Assembly (NCBI GenBank): GCA_945952315.1
Contig: CAMFIE010000004.1
Coordinates: 62,001 to 126,000, forward strand
Source of the DNA: an uncultured Rhizobium sp.
GTDB lineage: Bacteria; Pseudomonadota; Alphaproteobacteria; Rhizobiales; Rhizobiaceae
Length of the DNA: 64,000 nt
Direction of reading: 5' to 3'
The notes under the pieces are model-generated. The model saw only the letters and a program-made list of their open reading frames with translations. It ran no database searches and was not told the DNA's origin. The translations under genes and the position numbers were made by a program. Below are positions 38,008 through 47,710 of the stretch, piece after piece (position 1 is the stretch's first letter; each line of letters begins with the position of its first letter).

Positions 38008-39513
38008 TCAGGGCGCAGGCGGCGTCATCCAGATGTTGAAGGTCCAGTTTTCCCCGTTCACGTCGCTCGGCAGTGTCACGGTTTCAGGCTGCTGGGTCGG
38101 CGGCATCTGCGCCTTCACGGTTTCGATGCAGGCGCCGTCATGATCCCAGCAAATGCCGATCAGACCCCGTTTGCGGATATCCTCGGCGGTCAGATAATTG
38201 GCAGAAAGGGCAAAGGAATTTCCCTCGACCGTGATCAGCTCAAGTTTCGAATAGAAGGCCATGGCGCTCGCGAAGGAGCCGCTTCCAAAGACAATGCCGC
38301 TATTACCGCCACCGACCGATTGCCAGCGTGAATCCATCTCCGCGGCCAGCGCCTTCATCGGCGCGATATAGTAGTTGATGTTCCGCTTCTTTTCGACCTG
38401 ATACCAGAGCGGCGCAACGGCAACGAGTACCGCCATGAAAGCAATACCCCAGCCATAGGCGCGGTTCTTGCGCGGCTCGGAATAGGCGGGCGGCACGAGC
38501 AGTGCGAGCATAATCGCATAGGCCGTGTAGAAGGGAATGCCCCAGACGGCGCTCAGTTCCGCATCTGCCGCCCAGCCCAGAACCACCGTGAGCAGGATCG
38601 GCAGCACGGCAAAGGCAATCATCGCCCTGCCCGTGACGGACTGGCCGAGCTTCTTCCATTCACCGAGCGGCACGAATTCATACGGATCCCGCAGATCGCG
38701 CATGGAGCGCGCGGCAAGGGTCGCCAGAGCGCCATAGCCGATCGGCGTGATCAGGAAGCGCAGCGTATCGGAAAGGTTTGCACCAACGCCATCATCCTGA
38801 TGCGCGGCATAGGTGAGCGGCAGAAAATCATTGCGAAACAGCCAGTAGACATGCGGTGCCATGCAGACAAGGAAGGTCACCATCGCCACAAGCCCGAACA
38901 GCGAAAACAGCGTTTTCCGGGCGATGCCGTCCAGAAGGGCATGGATCAGCAGGGCAGCCAGGATTACGCCGGAATGATATTTGGTGAGCAACGCCGCAGC
39001 CGCCAGCGCACCGATGACCACCGCATCCACGATCCGCGCTCCTTCCAGCCCGCGCAGATAAAACAGAACCAGCAGAGCCCAGATCGGGGTCATTGCCGAA
39101 TTGGCATTGAAGGTCACGCCGAGGAAGGAGATCGGCGGCATCAGCATCGCAAGCACCACCGCCAGCAGCTGGAAACCACCTCCGCCAAAGCGCGCGGCAA
39201 TGCGCCAGACGGCAAACAGCGCGACGGAGGCATTCACCCCCGACAGCAGGAAATAGAAGAAATCGGTGCGCGGAAAGATCAGGAACCAGCCAGCCGTTTC
39301 CCAGGCAAAGAAAGGCGGATGCTTGTAATAGCCCCATTGCCAGGTGATGCCCCAGCCGAAATTCTCGTACATGTCCTGATAGACATCGAGCGACGGTCGC
39401 GAGAGAGCACCGTGCAAGGTCAGGGCCAGTGCGAAAGCCACAATCAGCCCGGCGATGCGCCAGCGGGTGGCACGATCAGCGGGTTGGGATGCGGCAGGGG
39501 TCATATCCATCAT
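38008..39513 (-). CDS. GT39 (ArnT/FlmK/PMT-like) membrane glycosyltransferase
   Basis: 501 residues with many hydrophobic helices. The periplasmic loop after helix 1 has YQDMYENFGWGITW and YYKHPPFFAW, the KHPP segment being typical of the ArnT/PMT fold, whose acidic residues take a lipid-linked sugar. The C-terminal ~130 residues form a soluble domain. It probably transfers a sugar from undecaprenyl phosphate to lipid A or another surface target. It is 60 bp upstream of the GT2 gene in the same orientation. Start ATG 39513, with two near alternatives. Confidence 0.85.
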   Translation of the reverse strand: MMDMTPAASQPADRATRWRIAGLIVAFALALTLHGALSRPSLDVYQDMYENFGWGITWQWGYYKHPPFFAWETAGWFLIFPRTDFFYFLLSGVNASVALFAVWRIAARFGGGGFQLLAVVLAMLMPPISFLGVTFNANSAMTPIWALLVLFYLRGLEGARIVDAVVIGALAAAALLTKYHSGVILAALLIHALLDGIARKTLFSLFGLVAMVTFLVCMAPHVYWLFRNDFLPLTYAAHQDDGVGANLSDTLRFLITPIGYGALATLAARSMRDLRDPYEFVPLGEWKKLGQSVTGRAMIAFAVLPILLTVVLGWAADAELSAVWGIPFYTAYAIMLALLVPPAYSEPRKNRAYGWGIAFMAVLVAVAPLWYQVEKKRNINYYIAPMKALAAEMDSRWQSVGGGNSGIVFGSGSFASAMAFYSKLELITVEGNSFALSANYLTAEDIRKRGLIGICWDHDGACIETVKAQMPPTQQPETVTLPSDVNGENWTFNIWMTPPAP

Positions 39514-39584
39514 CAGGCTCTTCCGGAGAAACGGGCATTTGCAGAGCGTGTTCTGGCTTCGGACTGTGCCGGAAGCAAGTCCAG

Positions 39585-39616
39585 AAAATGAAAAAGCCGC
39601 CCCGAAGGGCGGCTTT
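39585..39616 (-). terminator. Intrinsic terminator of rpsD
   Basis: Stem AAAGCCGCCC/GGGCGGCTTT, 4-base loop; read on the minus strand it is followed by TTTTCATTTTC. It sits between rpsD and the GT39 gene, so the GT39 operon probably has its own promoter. Confidence 0.85.
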
Positions 39617-39639
39617 CCCGAATTGAGATCGCGTAGAAA

Positions 39640-40257
39640 TCAACGCGAATAGAATTCCACCACCAGATGGGGCTCCATGACGACCGGATACGGAACGTCG
39701 GAGAGGGTGGGAACGCGAACGAACTTCGCGGTCATCTTGTTGTGATCGGCTTCGATATAGTCCGGAACGTCACGCTCGGTCAGCTGAACGGCTTCGAGAA
39801 CGGTGACGAGCTGCTTGGACTTTTCGCGCACTTCGATCACGTCACCAGCCTTGCAGCGGTAGGAACCGATGTTCACGCGAACGCCGTTGACGGTTACGTG
39901 GCCGTGGTTCACGAACTGACGGGCAGCGAAGACCGTCGGTACGAACTTGGCGCGGTAAACGATGGCGTCCAGACGGGATTCCAGCAGGCCGATCAGGTTT
40001 TCCGAGGTGTCGCCCTTGCGGCGGTCAGCTTCGGCGAAGATCGCGCGGAACTGCTTTTCGCGCAGGTCGCCGTAGTAACCCTTCAGCTTCTGCTTGGCGC
40101 GCAGCTGCACGCCGAAGTCCGAAAGCTTGCCCTTGCGGCGCTGGCCGTGCTGGCCCGGGCCGTATTCACGACGGTTTACCGGGGACTTCGGGCGGCCCCA
40201 GATGTTTTCGCCCATACGGCGGTCAATTTTGTACTTGGCCGATTCGCGCTTGCTCAT
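39640..40257 (-). CDS. rpsD: 30S ribosomal protein S4
   Basis: 205 residues. Primary 16S rRNA-binding protein. [36 protein letters not shown] and the S4 domain [20 protein letters not shown] are unmistakable. The usual ATG at 40257 is used; the open frame reaches 40407 but that stretch has no S4 homology. It is a single gene here and divergent from terC. Confidence 0.98.
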   Translation of the reverse strand: MSKRESAKYKIDRRMGENIWGRPKSPVNRREYGPGQHGQRRKGKLSDFGVQLRAKQKLKGYYGDLREKQFRAIFAEADRRKGDTSENLIGLLESRLDAIVYRAKFVPTVFAARQFVNHGHVTVNGVRVNIGSYRCKAGDVIEVREKSKQLVTVLEAVQLTERDVPDYIEADHNKMTAKFVRVPTLSDVPYPVVMEPHLVVEFYSR

Positions 40258-40615
40258 CGCATTTCCCTTCAATTTGTAAGGCCACAGGCAAAACCTGCAG
40301 CGCCGAGGAAACGCGCCCTCCTCTGGCACCCTTCCGGGACACCTGACAGGGCCACACCATTCGCGAACGGCAGACCCACGGGACACGTCAAATGAAACAC
40401 CGGACATCTCTGCCCGGCGTTGGGGCGGTCTTTAAGTTGGTTGTCGTCTGTTGTCAACCGACAAACACAACAACCAAGCCAGGGCACCCCTTGAAACCTG
40501 ACAATCATCAACCCATGTGAGGGGGAACGCAGCACCGGGCCCCTCTGACGCGAGTGCCGGATTCCCGTGATGTCGGAGCTGTGATGTTTAATTGATCCGG
40601 CAAAGGAATCCGTTG
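40258..40615. other. Divergent intergenic region of rpsD and terC
   Basis: 357 bases without a gene. It must carry the rpsD promoter and leader and the terC leader. The terC-side 100 bases contain several short GC-rich inverted pieces (GGGGG...CCCCT near 40521-40555), which could fold, but I could not fit a known riboswitch consensus such as the Mn2+ yybP-ykoY motif that precedes some terC genes. Confidence 0.4.
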
Positions 40616-41602
40616 ATGGATTTTCTTTGGACTGATTTTCTGGGCACCGCACTGTGGATGTGGCTGGCCTTTCTTGCCCTCGTCATCCTTCTCCTCGTTC
40701 TCGATCTCGGCCTCCTGCACAAGCAGAGCCGAGAAATCGGCATTCGGGAGAGTTTCCTGCTTTCCGCCTTCTATATCGGCCTTGGCCTCGCCTTCGGCGG
40801 TTTCGTCTGGGTGCAGAATGGCGCGCAGGCCGGTCTTGAATATCTGACCGGCTTCGTTGTCGAGAAAAGTCTGGCGATGGACAACATCTTTGTCATCGCG
40901 ATGATTTTCGGCGCCTTCTCCATTCCCCGCGCCTATCAGCACCGGGTGCTGCTCTATGGTATCCTCGGCGTGATCATCCTGCGCGGCATCATGATTGCGG
41001 CAGGCGCTGCCGTCGTCGAGAACTACCATTGGGTTCTCTATATCTTTGCGGCTTTCCTTGTCTTCACCGGCATCAAGATGCTCTTTGCTGCCGATCACCA
41101 GACGGACGTGGAAGCCAATCCGGTGCTGAAGATGCTGCGGCGCTATCTGCCGATCACCAATGGCTTGCGCGGCGAGCATTTCATGGTGCGCGAGCCCGAT
41201 GAGAAGACCGGCAAGCTGAAGACCTTCGTCACCCCGCTGCTTCTGGCGCTGATCATGGTGGAGCTCGCCGATCTGGTCTTCGCGGTGGACAGCATCCCCG
41301 CCGTCTTCGCGATCACCACCGATCCTTTCGTGGTCTATACCTCGAACATCTTCGCGATCCTCGGCCTTCGCGCCCTCTATTTCGCGCTGGCAGAGCTGAT
41401 GAACCGCTTCGTCTATCTGAAATATGCCCTGTCCGTGGTGCTGATCTTCATCGGATCGAAGATCTTCGTGGCCGATATGCTGGGCATCGCCAAGATCCCG
41501 CCGATGGTGTCGCTGAGCGTGACGGTCGGTATTCTGGCAGTCGGCATCGGCAGCTCGCTCTGGGCAACGCGCGATGCAAAGAAAGTGACGGACCTTTCCT
41601 GA
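40616..41602 (+). CDS. TerC-family membrane protein
   Basis: 328 residues, about eight to nine helices. The TerC signatures are visible: LDLGLLHKQSREIGIRES, FVVEKSLAMDNIFVI, LVFAVDSIPAVFAITTDPF and FAILGLRALYFAL, with the acidic residues thought to bind metal. TerC/Alx proteins are linked to tellurite resistance, manganese export and metal loading of secreted enzymes. ATG 40616 has AAAGGAA upstream. Confidence 0.92.
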   Translation: MDFLWTDFLGTALWMWLAFLALVILLLVLDLGLLHKQSREIGIRESFLLSAFYIGLGLAFGGFVWVQNGAQAGLEYLTGFVVEKSLAMDNIFVIAMIFGAFSIPRAYQHRVLLYGILGVIILRGIMIAAGAAVVENYHWVLYIFAAFLVFTGIKMLFAADHQTDVEANPVLKMLRRYLPITNGLRGEHFMVREPDEKTGKLKTFVTPLLLALIMVELADLVFAVDSIPAVFAITTDPFVVYTSNIFAILGLRALYFALAELMNRFVYLKYALSVVLIFIGSKIFVADMLGIAKIPPMVSLSVTVGILAVGIGSSLWATRDAKKVTDLS

Positions 41603-41618
41603 TCAGGAAGAATGGGTC

Positions 41619-43145
41619 TTACTCGGCGGCCACGCCCGCGCCGGAAAGCGGCGCGTTCGGGTCGCCGGGAGCCGTCTGGATCGCAAGGTCCGGAAAGGCG
41701 ACCAGCCGCTTGCCTGAAAAATCCGTATGGACCACGGCAAGCCCCTGCTCTTCGAAATAGCTGAGGAACCGCCGTGCCCGGCGGGTGGAATGGGTGCCAT
41801 AGGCCCGGGCAATGTCCGCATCAGACGGGCAAGGCTGGTTCAGGATCGCGTGGCGTGCAATCAGCAGAAGCACCCCTTGCAGATCGTCCGTTACCTGCGC
41901 GGAGAGCGAAAGCGCCTGTTGCCAGACCTCGCTTTCCGCCGTTTCGGCATCCACGCCCGAACGAACAACGGCAAGCCGCCGGCGAAAATCATTGAGGCTC
42001 ATTGGCGTTCCGGTGATGCGGCGCATGCGCGCCCGGACGAGAAACTCCTGATACAGAACGCTGTCCGTGCGGTAACCCGCTTCCGGATCAGACAGGATTT
42101 CGCCCAGAACGGCGGAAAGTCGCTCCTCGCGCTCTTCGGCGGAGAGCTCCGGCGCGTTTGCAGCCACCCGTGGCTCGGCAGGCGTGGCTGTGGCGGCAGG
42201 CGTTGCCTTGGAAAGCTCAGCCAGAATGTCAGTGGTCGGTCGCGGTGCTGCAGCGGCACGGCGCGGGGCCAGCGGACGGTTGAACTCTTCCGGATCAGGC
42301 GTGAAGATCAGGTCTTCCACATCCACCGGCGCATCCGGCAACGGCATCAGCTTCGGGCTCGATGAACGGGCGGAGGTTTCGACCGCACCGATTGTCACCG
42401 GCAGGGGACGTCGCGACAATGCCGGTCCGAGCGCGACGAACGAGCCGCGCTTCAGATCGCGGAACATTTCCGCCTGCCGCCGGTCCATGCCGAGCAGGTC
42501 GGCTGCACGTGCCATGTCGATATCGAGAAAGGTGCGGCCCATCAGGAAATTCGAAGCTTCGGCCGCGACGTTTTTCGCAAGCTTTGCCAGTCGCTGCGTG
42601 GCGATCACGCCCGCAAGACCACGCTTACGGCCACGGCACATCAGGTTCGTCATCGCGCCAAGCGAGGATTTGCGGGCATCGTCGCTCACCTCGCCCGCAA
42701 CCGCGGGGGCAAACATCTGGGCCTCATCGACCACAACCAGCACCGGATACCAGAATTCACGATCGGCATCGAACATGCCGTTCAGAAAGGCGGCGGCGGC
42801 CCGCATCTGCTGGTCGATTTCCAGCCCTTCGAGCGTCAGCACGCAGGAGACGCGGTGCTGGCGGATGCGGTTTGCAATGCCCGCCAGCTCGGCTTCCGTG
42901 CGCTCGCCATCGACAACCACATGGCCGAACTTGTCGGCAAGCGTGACGAAATCGCCTTCGGGATCAATGATGCATTGCTGCACCCACTGGGCAGACTGTT
43001 CAAGAAGCCGACGCAGCAGATGCGACTTGCCGGAGCCGGAATTGCCCTGCACCAGAAGACGCGTTGCCAGCAATTCCTCGATATCGAGCCTGGCCGGTTC
43101 GCCACCGGCAAGCGTTCCCATATCGATACCAACCTTCAATGCCAC
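41619..43145 (-). CDS. HerA-like ATP-binding protein
   Basis: 508 residues. Walker A GNSGSGKSHLL near residue 34, Walker B VLVVVDEAQMF, and GVIATQRLAKLAKNVAAEASN (sensor-like) fit the HerA/FtsK-type DNA translocase family. The region from about 270 is proline/alanine-rich, and the last ~170 residues look helical and winged-helix-like. In archaea HerA works with the nuclease NurA in end resection; no NurA is adjacent here. Start GTG 43145. Confidence 0.8.
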   Translation of the reverse strand: MALKVGIDMGTLAGGEPARLDIEELLATRLLVQGNSGSGKSHLLRRLLEQSAQWVQQCIIDPEGDFVTLADKFGHVVVDGERTEAELAGIANRIRQHRVSCVLTLEGLEIDQQMRAAAAFLNGMFDADREFWYPVLVVVDEAQMFAPAVAGEVSDDARKSSLGAMTNLMCRGRKRGLAGVIATQRLAKLAKNVAAEASNFLMGRTFLDIDMARAADLLGMDRRQAEMFRDLKRGSFVALGPALSRRPLPVTIGAVETSARSSSPKLMPLPDAPVDVEDLIFTPDPEEFNRPLAPRRAAAAPRPTTDILAELSKATPAATATPAEPRVAANAPELSAEEREERLSAVLGEILSDPEAGYRTDSVLYQEFLVRARMRRITGTPMSLNDFRRRLAVVRSGVDAETAESEVWQQALSLSAQVTDDLQGVLLLIARHAILNQPCPSDADIARAYGTHSTRRARRFLSYFEEQGLAVVHTDFSGKRLVAFPDLAIQTAPGDPNAPLSGAGVAAE

Positions 43146-43336
43146 TACCCCGAAAATGCACGCATGATTCCAGTGCGGGCAAAACCCGCACTCTCTCCTC
43201 TATCAGCATCGCTGCCGATTTGCGCGGCAAAAGGCGTGTCATTCACAGCCACGTTGCTTGCCTAAAATGAGAGAATCAGCAAATTTAAACATGTCTTTAT
43301 TGAAATATTCACAATGATGATGAATCATACGGAAAC

Positions 43337-43843
43337 ATGATGTTATCTATGGACACACAGATGCGGTATGCCGCCCCCGAAGCTGCCATTCCGGCCCGTT
43401 CCGATGACAAGGAGCGGAAAGTGCTGTCGGGCGCCTTGGGGCTTATCCTCAAATACGCGAATGCACTGGTGGAGGATCCGCCGGAACTTGAAATCCGCGA
43501 CGAGCGGGAACTGCCCGCCGCCAAGGAATCGCTGGTCAATTGCTTCCGCCTCGTCCTGATGCACGAGACACGGCCCCAATGGCGGGAGGCCTTCTACAAT
43601 TCCGCGCTGAAGCTCGCCTATTTCTGGCCGGATATCGGACCCGAGCGGCTGACACTGCCATCCGGTCTCTTCAGCCGAGACAGCCTTGCCCTCGGTTCGG
43701 GTGCCGCAGACCTCGAGCTCGATCAGGATCGCATCCGCCGCTTCAGTGAGGCCTACGCAAAGGTGGGACCTGAGACAGACCGGATTGCCGAATTGCTGGA
43801 TGAATCGATCATGGCGCTGCAGGGTCTGGTGGATCTTGCCTGA
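43337..43843 (+). CDS. Hypothetical helical protein
   Basis: 168 residues, predominantly alpha-helical, not recognised. No signal peptide or membrane segment. VNCFRLVLMHETRPQWREAF and FYNSALKLAYFWPDIG look like conserved core segments. ATG at 43337 is one of three close starts. Divergent from the HerA-like gene, convergent with murI. Confidence 0.6.
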   Translation: MMLSMDTQMRYAAPEAAIPARSDDKERKVLSGALGLILKYANALVEDPPELEIRDERELPAAKESLVNCFRLVLMHETRPQWREAFYNSALKLAYFWPDIGPERLTLPSGLFSRDSLALGSGAADLELDQDRIRRFSEAYAKVGPETDRIAELLDESIMALQGLVDLA

Positions 43844-43878
43844 CAGGCTGGAGAAGGGGCTACCCGCTCCCTTGGTTG

Positions 43879-44673
43879 CTATCGTACCGATAGACCGAAG
43901 CCCTGCATGAGACGGCGCGTGGGGAAATCAGGATTGCCGGAGGTGAAGACCGCGAAATCCTGATCTTCCGGATGCATGGCGTCCGCCACATGCGGGACGA
44001 GGCTTCTTGCGCGCCGCGCAATCGCCTCAGCCGGATCGATCCAGTCGACCGGCCAGGGGGCAAGCCTGCGAAACACATTCGCCATGAAGGGATAATGGGT
44101 GCAGGCAAGAACGACGATATCCGTCTTGGCCCCGTCCTTCTCCACGAAACACTGGCTGATTTCGGAGAGCACTGCTTCATCGGAAAGTGCCTCGCCGCGC
44201 ATATAGGCTTCCGCCATCCGGGCGAGATTTTCCGATCCGACCAGCCGCACATGGCATTGGGTCGCAAAGGACTGGATGAGATCGCGCGTATAGGCGCGCT
44301 TCACCGTGCCGGGCGTCGCAAGCACGGAAACGAGGCCGGAGCGGGTGCGCTCGGCGGCAGGTTTGATCGCCGGAACAGTGCCCACGAAGGTCATGTGCGG
44401 ATAGGCCGCGCGCAAATCAGCACCCGCGAGCGTGAAGGCCGTGTTGCAGGCAATCACGCAGACTTCCGGCTGATAGTCCTCAAGCAACCGGTCGAAGAGA
44501 TCTATGATGCGCGCCTTCAGCGCCCCCTCTTCCCAGCCGCCATAGGGAAACCCGGCATCATCGGCCACATAGATGAAGCCACGCTCCGGCATCAGCACAC
44601 GGGCTTCGCGCAGCACGGTCAGACCGCCAATTCCGCTGTCGAACATCAGCACCGGCTTCAGCGTGTCGCCCAT
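43879..44673 (-). CDS. murI: Glutamate racemase
   Basis: 264 residues. Makes D-glutamate for peptidoglycan. [14 protein letters not shown], the two catalytic cysteines in VIACNTAF and VLACTHYPF, and the aspartate of DSG are present. It starts 9 bp after the stop of the trmJ-like gene, so both are co-transcribed on the minus strand. Confidence 0.95.
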   Translation of the reverse strand: MGDTLKPVLMFDSGIGGLTVLREARVLMPERGFIYVADDAGFPYGGWEEGALKARIIDLFDRLLEDYQPEVCVIACNTAFTLAGADLRAAYPHMTFVGTVPAIKPAAERTRSGLVSVLATPGTVKRAYTRDLIQSFATQCHVRLVGSENLARMAEAYMRGEALSDEAVLSEISQCFVEKDGAKTDIVVLACTHYPFMANVFRRLAPWPVDWIDPAEAIARRARSLVPHVADAMHPEDQDFAVFTSGNPDFPTRRLMQGFGLSVR

Positions 44674-44682
44674 TCCCTGCCC

Positions 44683-45477
44683 TCACCCTTCCGTTTCGCC
44701 GTTATCCGTCTTCGACTTGCGCTTGAACCGGTCGAGCGTATTGATCACGCCGCGAAACACGCCGATTTCCTGACTGGTAAAGGCGCGCCGCGTCAGCACG
44801 GCACGCAGATTGTCCACCATCTTGGGCTTTTTGTCGGCGGGATGGAAATATCCACGGGCATCGAGCACCTCCTCGATATGCTCGAACAGGCCGAACAGCT
44901 CTTCCTTGGTGCCCGGGCGCTGCTCAACAGGCTGAAACAGGGTCTCGGAGAGGTCCTCCATGCCGGACTTCATCCATTCATAGGACATCAGAAGCACGGC
45001 CTGCGCAATGTTCAGCGAGGCAAAAGCCGGATTGACGGGAAAAGTCACGATCTCGTCGGCCAGCGCCACTTCCTCATTCGAAAGCCCCCAGCGCTCGCGG
45101 CCGAAGAGAATGCCGGTACGCTCACCGGCCCGGAATTTCTGCCGCAGCGTCGCGGTGGCGACAACAGGCGAACGCACGGGCTTGAAACCGTAGCGTTCCC
45201 GCGCTGTCGTGGCATAGACGAAATTGAGGTCGGCGATTGCCTGCTCCAGTGTTTCAAACACCAGCACGCCGTCAATAACGTGATCGGCCTTGGAGGCGGC
45301 GGAGCGGGCCTTCTCGCTCGGCCAGCCATCGCGAGGATTGACGAGACGAAGCTCGGCCAGACCGAAATTCGCCATCGCACGCGCCACCATACCGATGTTT
45401 TCGCCGAGCTGCGGTTCAACCAGAATGATGATCGGCCCTTCGGCGATCAGCGGTTTTTCACTATTCGTGCCAGACAT
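44683..45477 (-). CDS. tRNA/rRNA methyltransferase, TrmJ-like (SPOUT)
   Basis: 264 residues of the SpoU/TrmH SPOUT family: motif 1 GENIGMVARAMANFG, motif 2 GILFGRERWGLSNEEV, motif 3 PAFASLNIAQAVLLMSYEW. The length and a helical C-terminal extension fit TrmJ, which methylates the 2'-OH of tRNA position 32. Position specificity cannot be proved from the sequence. Confidence 0.87.
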   Translation of the reverse strand: MSGTNSEKPLIAEGPIIILVEPQLGENIGMVARAMANFGLAELRLVNPRDGWPSEKARSAASKADHVIDGVLVFETLEQAIADLNFVYATTARERYGFKPVRSPVVATATLRQKFRAGERTGILFGRERWGLSNEEVALADEIVTFPVNPAFASLNIAQAVLLMSYEWMKSGMEDLSETLFQPVEQRPGTKEELFGLFEHIEEVLDARGYFHPADKKPKMVDNLRAVLTRRAFTSQEIGVFRGVINTLDRFKRKSKTDNGETEG

Positions 45478-45597
45478 ATCCGGTGGATGATCCCCACGTT
45501 ACCGTTCGGGCCTCTCCTGACATATTTGCCGCAGCATGGAAAGGCCACGAGCCCTTTGTTGCTCAAGTGAAGAGCTATGCGCTGAATCCTGAACGGA

Positions 45598-46125
45598 TTA
45601 CTGCTTGGCAATCGCCTGCATCTGCTCCTTCAGGCCGTCATTCGATTCCCCTTGAATGACATGAAAAAGGTCATCGATCTTCATTGCGCCGCCCTCTTCC
45701 TTCACATGGAAGATGATGGTCTGGTCCACCTGCTCCACGCCCTCCATGCATTTGGTATTGTTATAAAGCGCGGTCACCTGCCCATCGCCATCATCCTCGA
45801 TGCGCAGATCCTCGATGGGGCAGCTGTCCTGTCCGTTGATGATCGGGTCATAATCGAAGGGGGAACCGGTGGTCTGCCCTTCCGGCAGGTCATAGGCCGG
45901 GTGTTTGGATGCCTCGCGGTAGGCCGCGACGAAATCGGCGGTAAAGAGCTTCTCCAGATAGGGATCGTCCAGAACACTGACCGAGTCTGTGCTGCCCTGC
46001 TTCCAGTTGCTGACCTCGATATCCATCACCTGCTTGACCGGCACTACCGGATCGCCCGCCTGAACTGACGTTACGTCAAGCAGAAACAGTAACGGAAGCA
46101 CGGCAAGTCTCGTTGTTTTCAGCAC
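45598..46125 (-). CDS. Hypothetical secreted protein
   Basis: 175 residues with a signal peptide (residues 1-23, ending VTSVQA). DDPYLEKLFTADFVAAYREA and DLFHVIQGESNDGLKEQM suggest a DUF3828-like periplasmic fold. No catalytic motif is seen. Start GTG at 46125 with GAGGGGA upstream; divergent from icd. Confidence 0.65.
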   Translation of the reverse strand: MLKTTRLAVLPLLFLLDVTSVQAGDPVVPVKQVMDIEVSNWKQGSTDSVSVLDDPYLEKLFTADFVAAYREASKHPAYDLPEGQTTGSPFDYDPIINGQDSCPIEDLRIEDDGDGQVTALYNNTKCMEGVEQVDQTIIFHVKEEGGAMKIDDLFHVIQGESNDGLKEQMQAIAKQ

Positions 46126-46295
46126 GGAAATTTTCCCCTCAAGCCTTGAATTGGGCCTGCGACAGGAGGCAAGCCACGGATTCTTAAAGGATATGTCTTA
46201 TAGGCTTCTGCGGCAATCGGAACCGCGCCTTCTGCCCGCTTCGCAAACCGACCATTTTTGGGTGCGAAAGGACGAGCATCGACTTATGACTGCCT

Positions 46296-46323
46296 TTGCG
46301 CGATGCGAAGGGGATGCTATAGC
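46296..46323 (+). promoter_or_regulatory. Candidate sigma-70 promoter of icd
   Basis: TTGCGC, 16-base spacer, TATAGC, ending 66 bases before icd ATG. The -35 is imperfect and no transcript data exist. Confidence 0.3.
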
Positions 46324-46389
46324 GCGGGCATATGCGTCAACTCCCACGGGACAGAGACCTGTTCCGGACAGCTTCAAGAGGATGGTTTC

Positions 46390-47604
46390 ATGAACAAGAT
46401 CAAGGTGGCAAACCCGGTCGTCGATCTCGACGGCGACGAGATGACGCGCATCATCTGGCAGCTGATCAAGGACAAGCTGATTCTGCCCTATCTCGATCTC
46501 GACATCGAATACTACGATCTCTCCGTTGAAAACCGCGACGCGACCAATGACCAGGTCACCATCGACGCCGCCCATGCCATCAAGAAGCATGGCGTCGGCA
46601 TCAAGTGCGCCACCATCACCCCGGACGAAGCCCGCGTGAAGGAATTCAACCTCAAGGAAATGTGGAAGAGCCCGAACGGCACGATCCGCAACATCCTCGG
46701 CGGTGTGATCTTCCGCGAGCCGATCATCTGCAAGAACGTGCCGCGCCTCGTTCCCGGCTGGACCAAGCCGATCGTCGTTGGTCGTCACGCCTTCGGCGAC
46801 CAGTACAAGGCGACCGATTTCAAGTTCCCGGGCAAGGGCACGCTCACCATCAAGTTCGTCGGCGAAGACGGCCAGGTGATCGAGAAGGAAGTCTACAAGG
46901 CTCCGGGTGCGGGCGTGGCGCTCGCCATGTACAACCTTGATGAATCGATCCGTGAATTCGCCCGCGCCTCGATGATGTATGGCCTGATGCGCAAGTGGCC
47001 GGTCTATCTCTCGACCAAGAACACCATCCTCAAGGCCTATGACGGCCGCTTCAAGGATATTTTCGAGGAAGTCTACCAGAACGAGTTCAAGGCCGAATTC
47101 GACAAGATCGGCATCATCTACGAACACCGCCTGATCGACGACATGGTGGCCTCCGCGCTGAAGTGGTCCGGCGGCTATGTCTGGGCCTGCAAGAACTATG
47201 ACGGCGACGTGCAGTCGGATACGGTCGCGCAGGGCTTCGGCTCGCTCGGCCTGATGACCTCGGTTCTACTCAGTCCCGATGGCAAGACGGTGGAAGCGGA
47301 AGCCGCCCATGGCACCGTGACCCGCCACTATCGCCAGCACCAGAAGGGCCAGGAAACCTCGACCAACTCGATTGCATCGATCTTCGCCTGGACCCGCGGC
47401 CTCGCCCATCGCGCAAAGCTGGATGACAATGCGGCACTCGCAAAGTTTGCCGATACGCTGGAAAAGGTCTGCGTCGCGACCGTTGAAAGCGGCTTCATGA
47501 CCAAGGATCTGGCACTGCTGATCGGCCCGGATCAGCCCTGGCTGTCTACGACCGCTTTCCTCGACAAGATCGACGAGAACCTGAAGGCTGCGATGGCTGC
47601 TTGA
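46390..47604 (+). CDS. icd: NADP-dependent isocitrate dehydrogenase
   Basis: 404 residues of the homodimeric, eukaryote-like NADP-IDH type. [39 protein letters not shown] and [24 protein letters not shown] hold isocitrate, metal and NADP residues. Makes 2-oxoglutarate and NADPH in the TCA cycle. ATG at 46390 is the homology start; the frame is open upstream. Preceded by a ~260-base gap with a candidate promoter and followed by a terminator. Confidence 0.97.
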   Translation: MNKIKVANPVVDLDGDEMTRIIWQLIKDKLILPYLDLDIEYYDLSVENRDATNDQVTIDAAHAIKKHGVGIKCATITPDEARVKEFNLKEMWKSPNGTIRNILGGVIFREPIICKNVPRLVPGWTKPIVVGRHAFGDQYKATDFKFPGKGTLTIKFVGEDGQVIEKEVYKAPGAGVALAMYNLDESIREFARASMMYGLMRKWPVYLSTKNTILKAYDGRFKDIFEEVYQNEFKAEFDKIGIIYEHRLIDDMVASALKWSGGYVWACKNYDGDVQSDTVAQGFGSLGLMTSVLLSPDGKTVEAEAAHGTVTRHYRQHQKGQETSTNSIASIFAWTRGLAHRAKLDDNAALAKFADTLEKVCVATVESGFMTKDLALLIGPDQPWLSTTAFLDKIDENLKAAMAA

Positions 47605-47624
47605 GGTTTGCCTCAACCGCATGG

Positions 47625-47654
47625 AAAAACCCGGCCTTCGCGCCGGGTTTTTTT
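47625..47654 (+). terminator. Intrinsic terminator of icd
   Basis: Stem AAAACCCGGC/GCCGGGTTTT, short loop, tail of seven Ts. Confidence 0.85.
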
Positions 47655-47710
47655 GTTGCCCTGCCGCGAGACTGCGTTACCTTGCAAGGCACTCAACCCG
47701 GGAGGTTTTC

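Noticed and set aside
40500..40615. Possible manganese (yybP-ykoY) riboswitch before terC
   Set aside because: The leader has GC-rich inverted pieces, but the conserved GGGGAGUA and internal loop of that riboswitch are not found.
43972..45570. 532-codon open frame antisense to murI and the trmJ-like gene
   Set aside because: Spans two well-supported opposite-strand genes.
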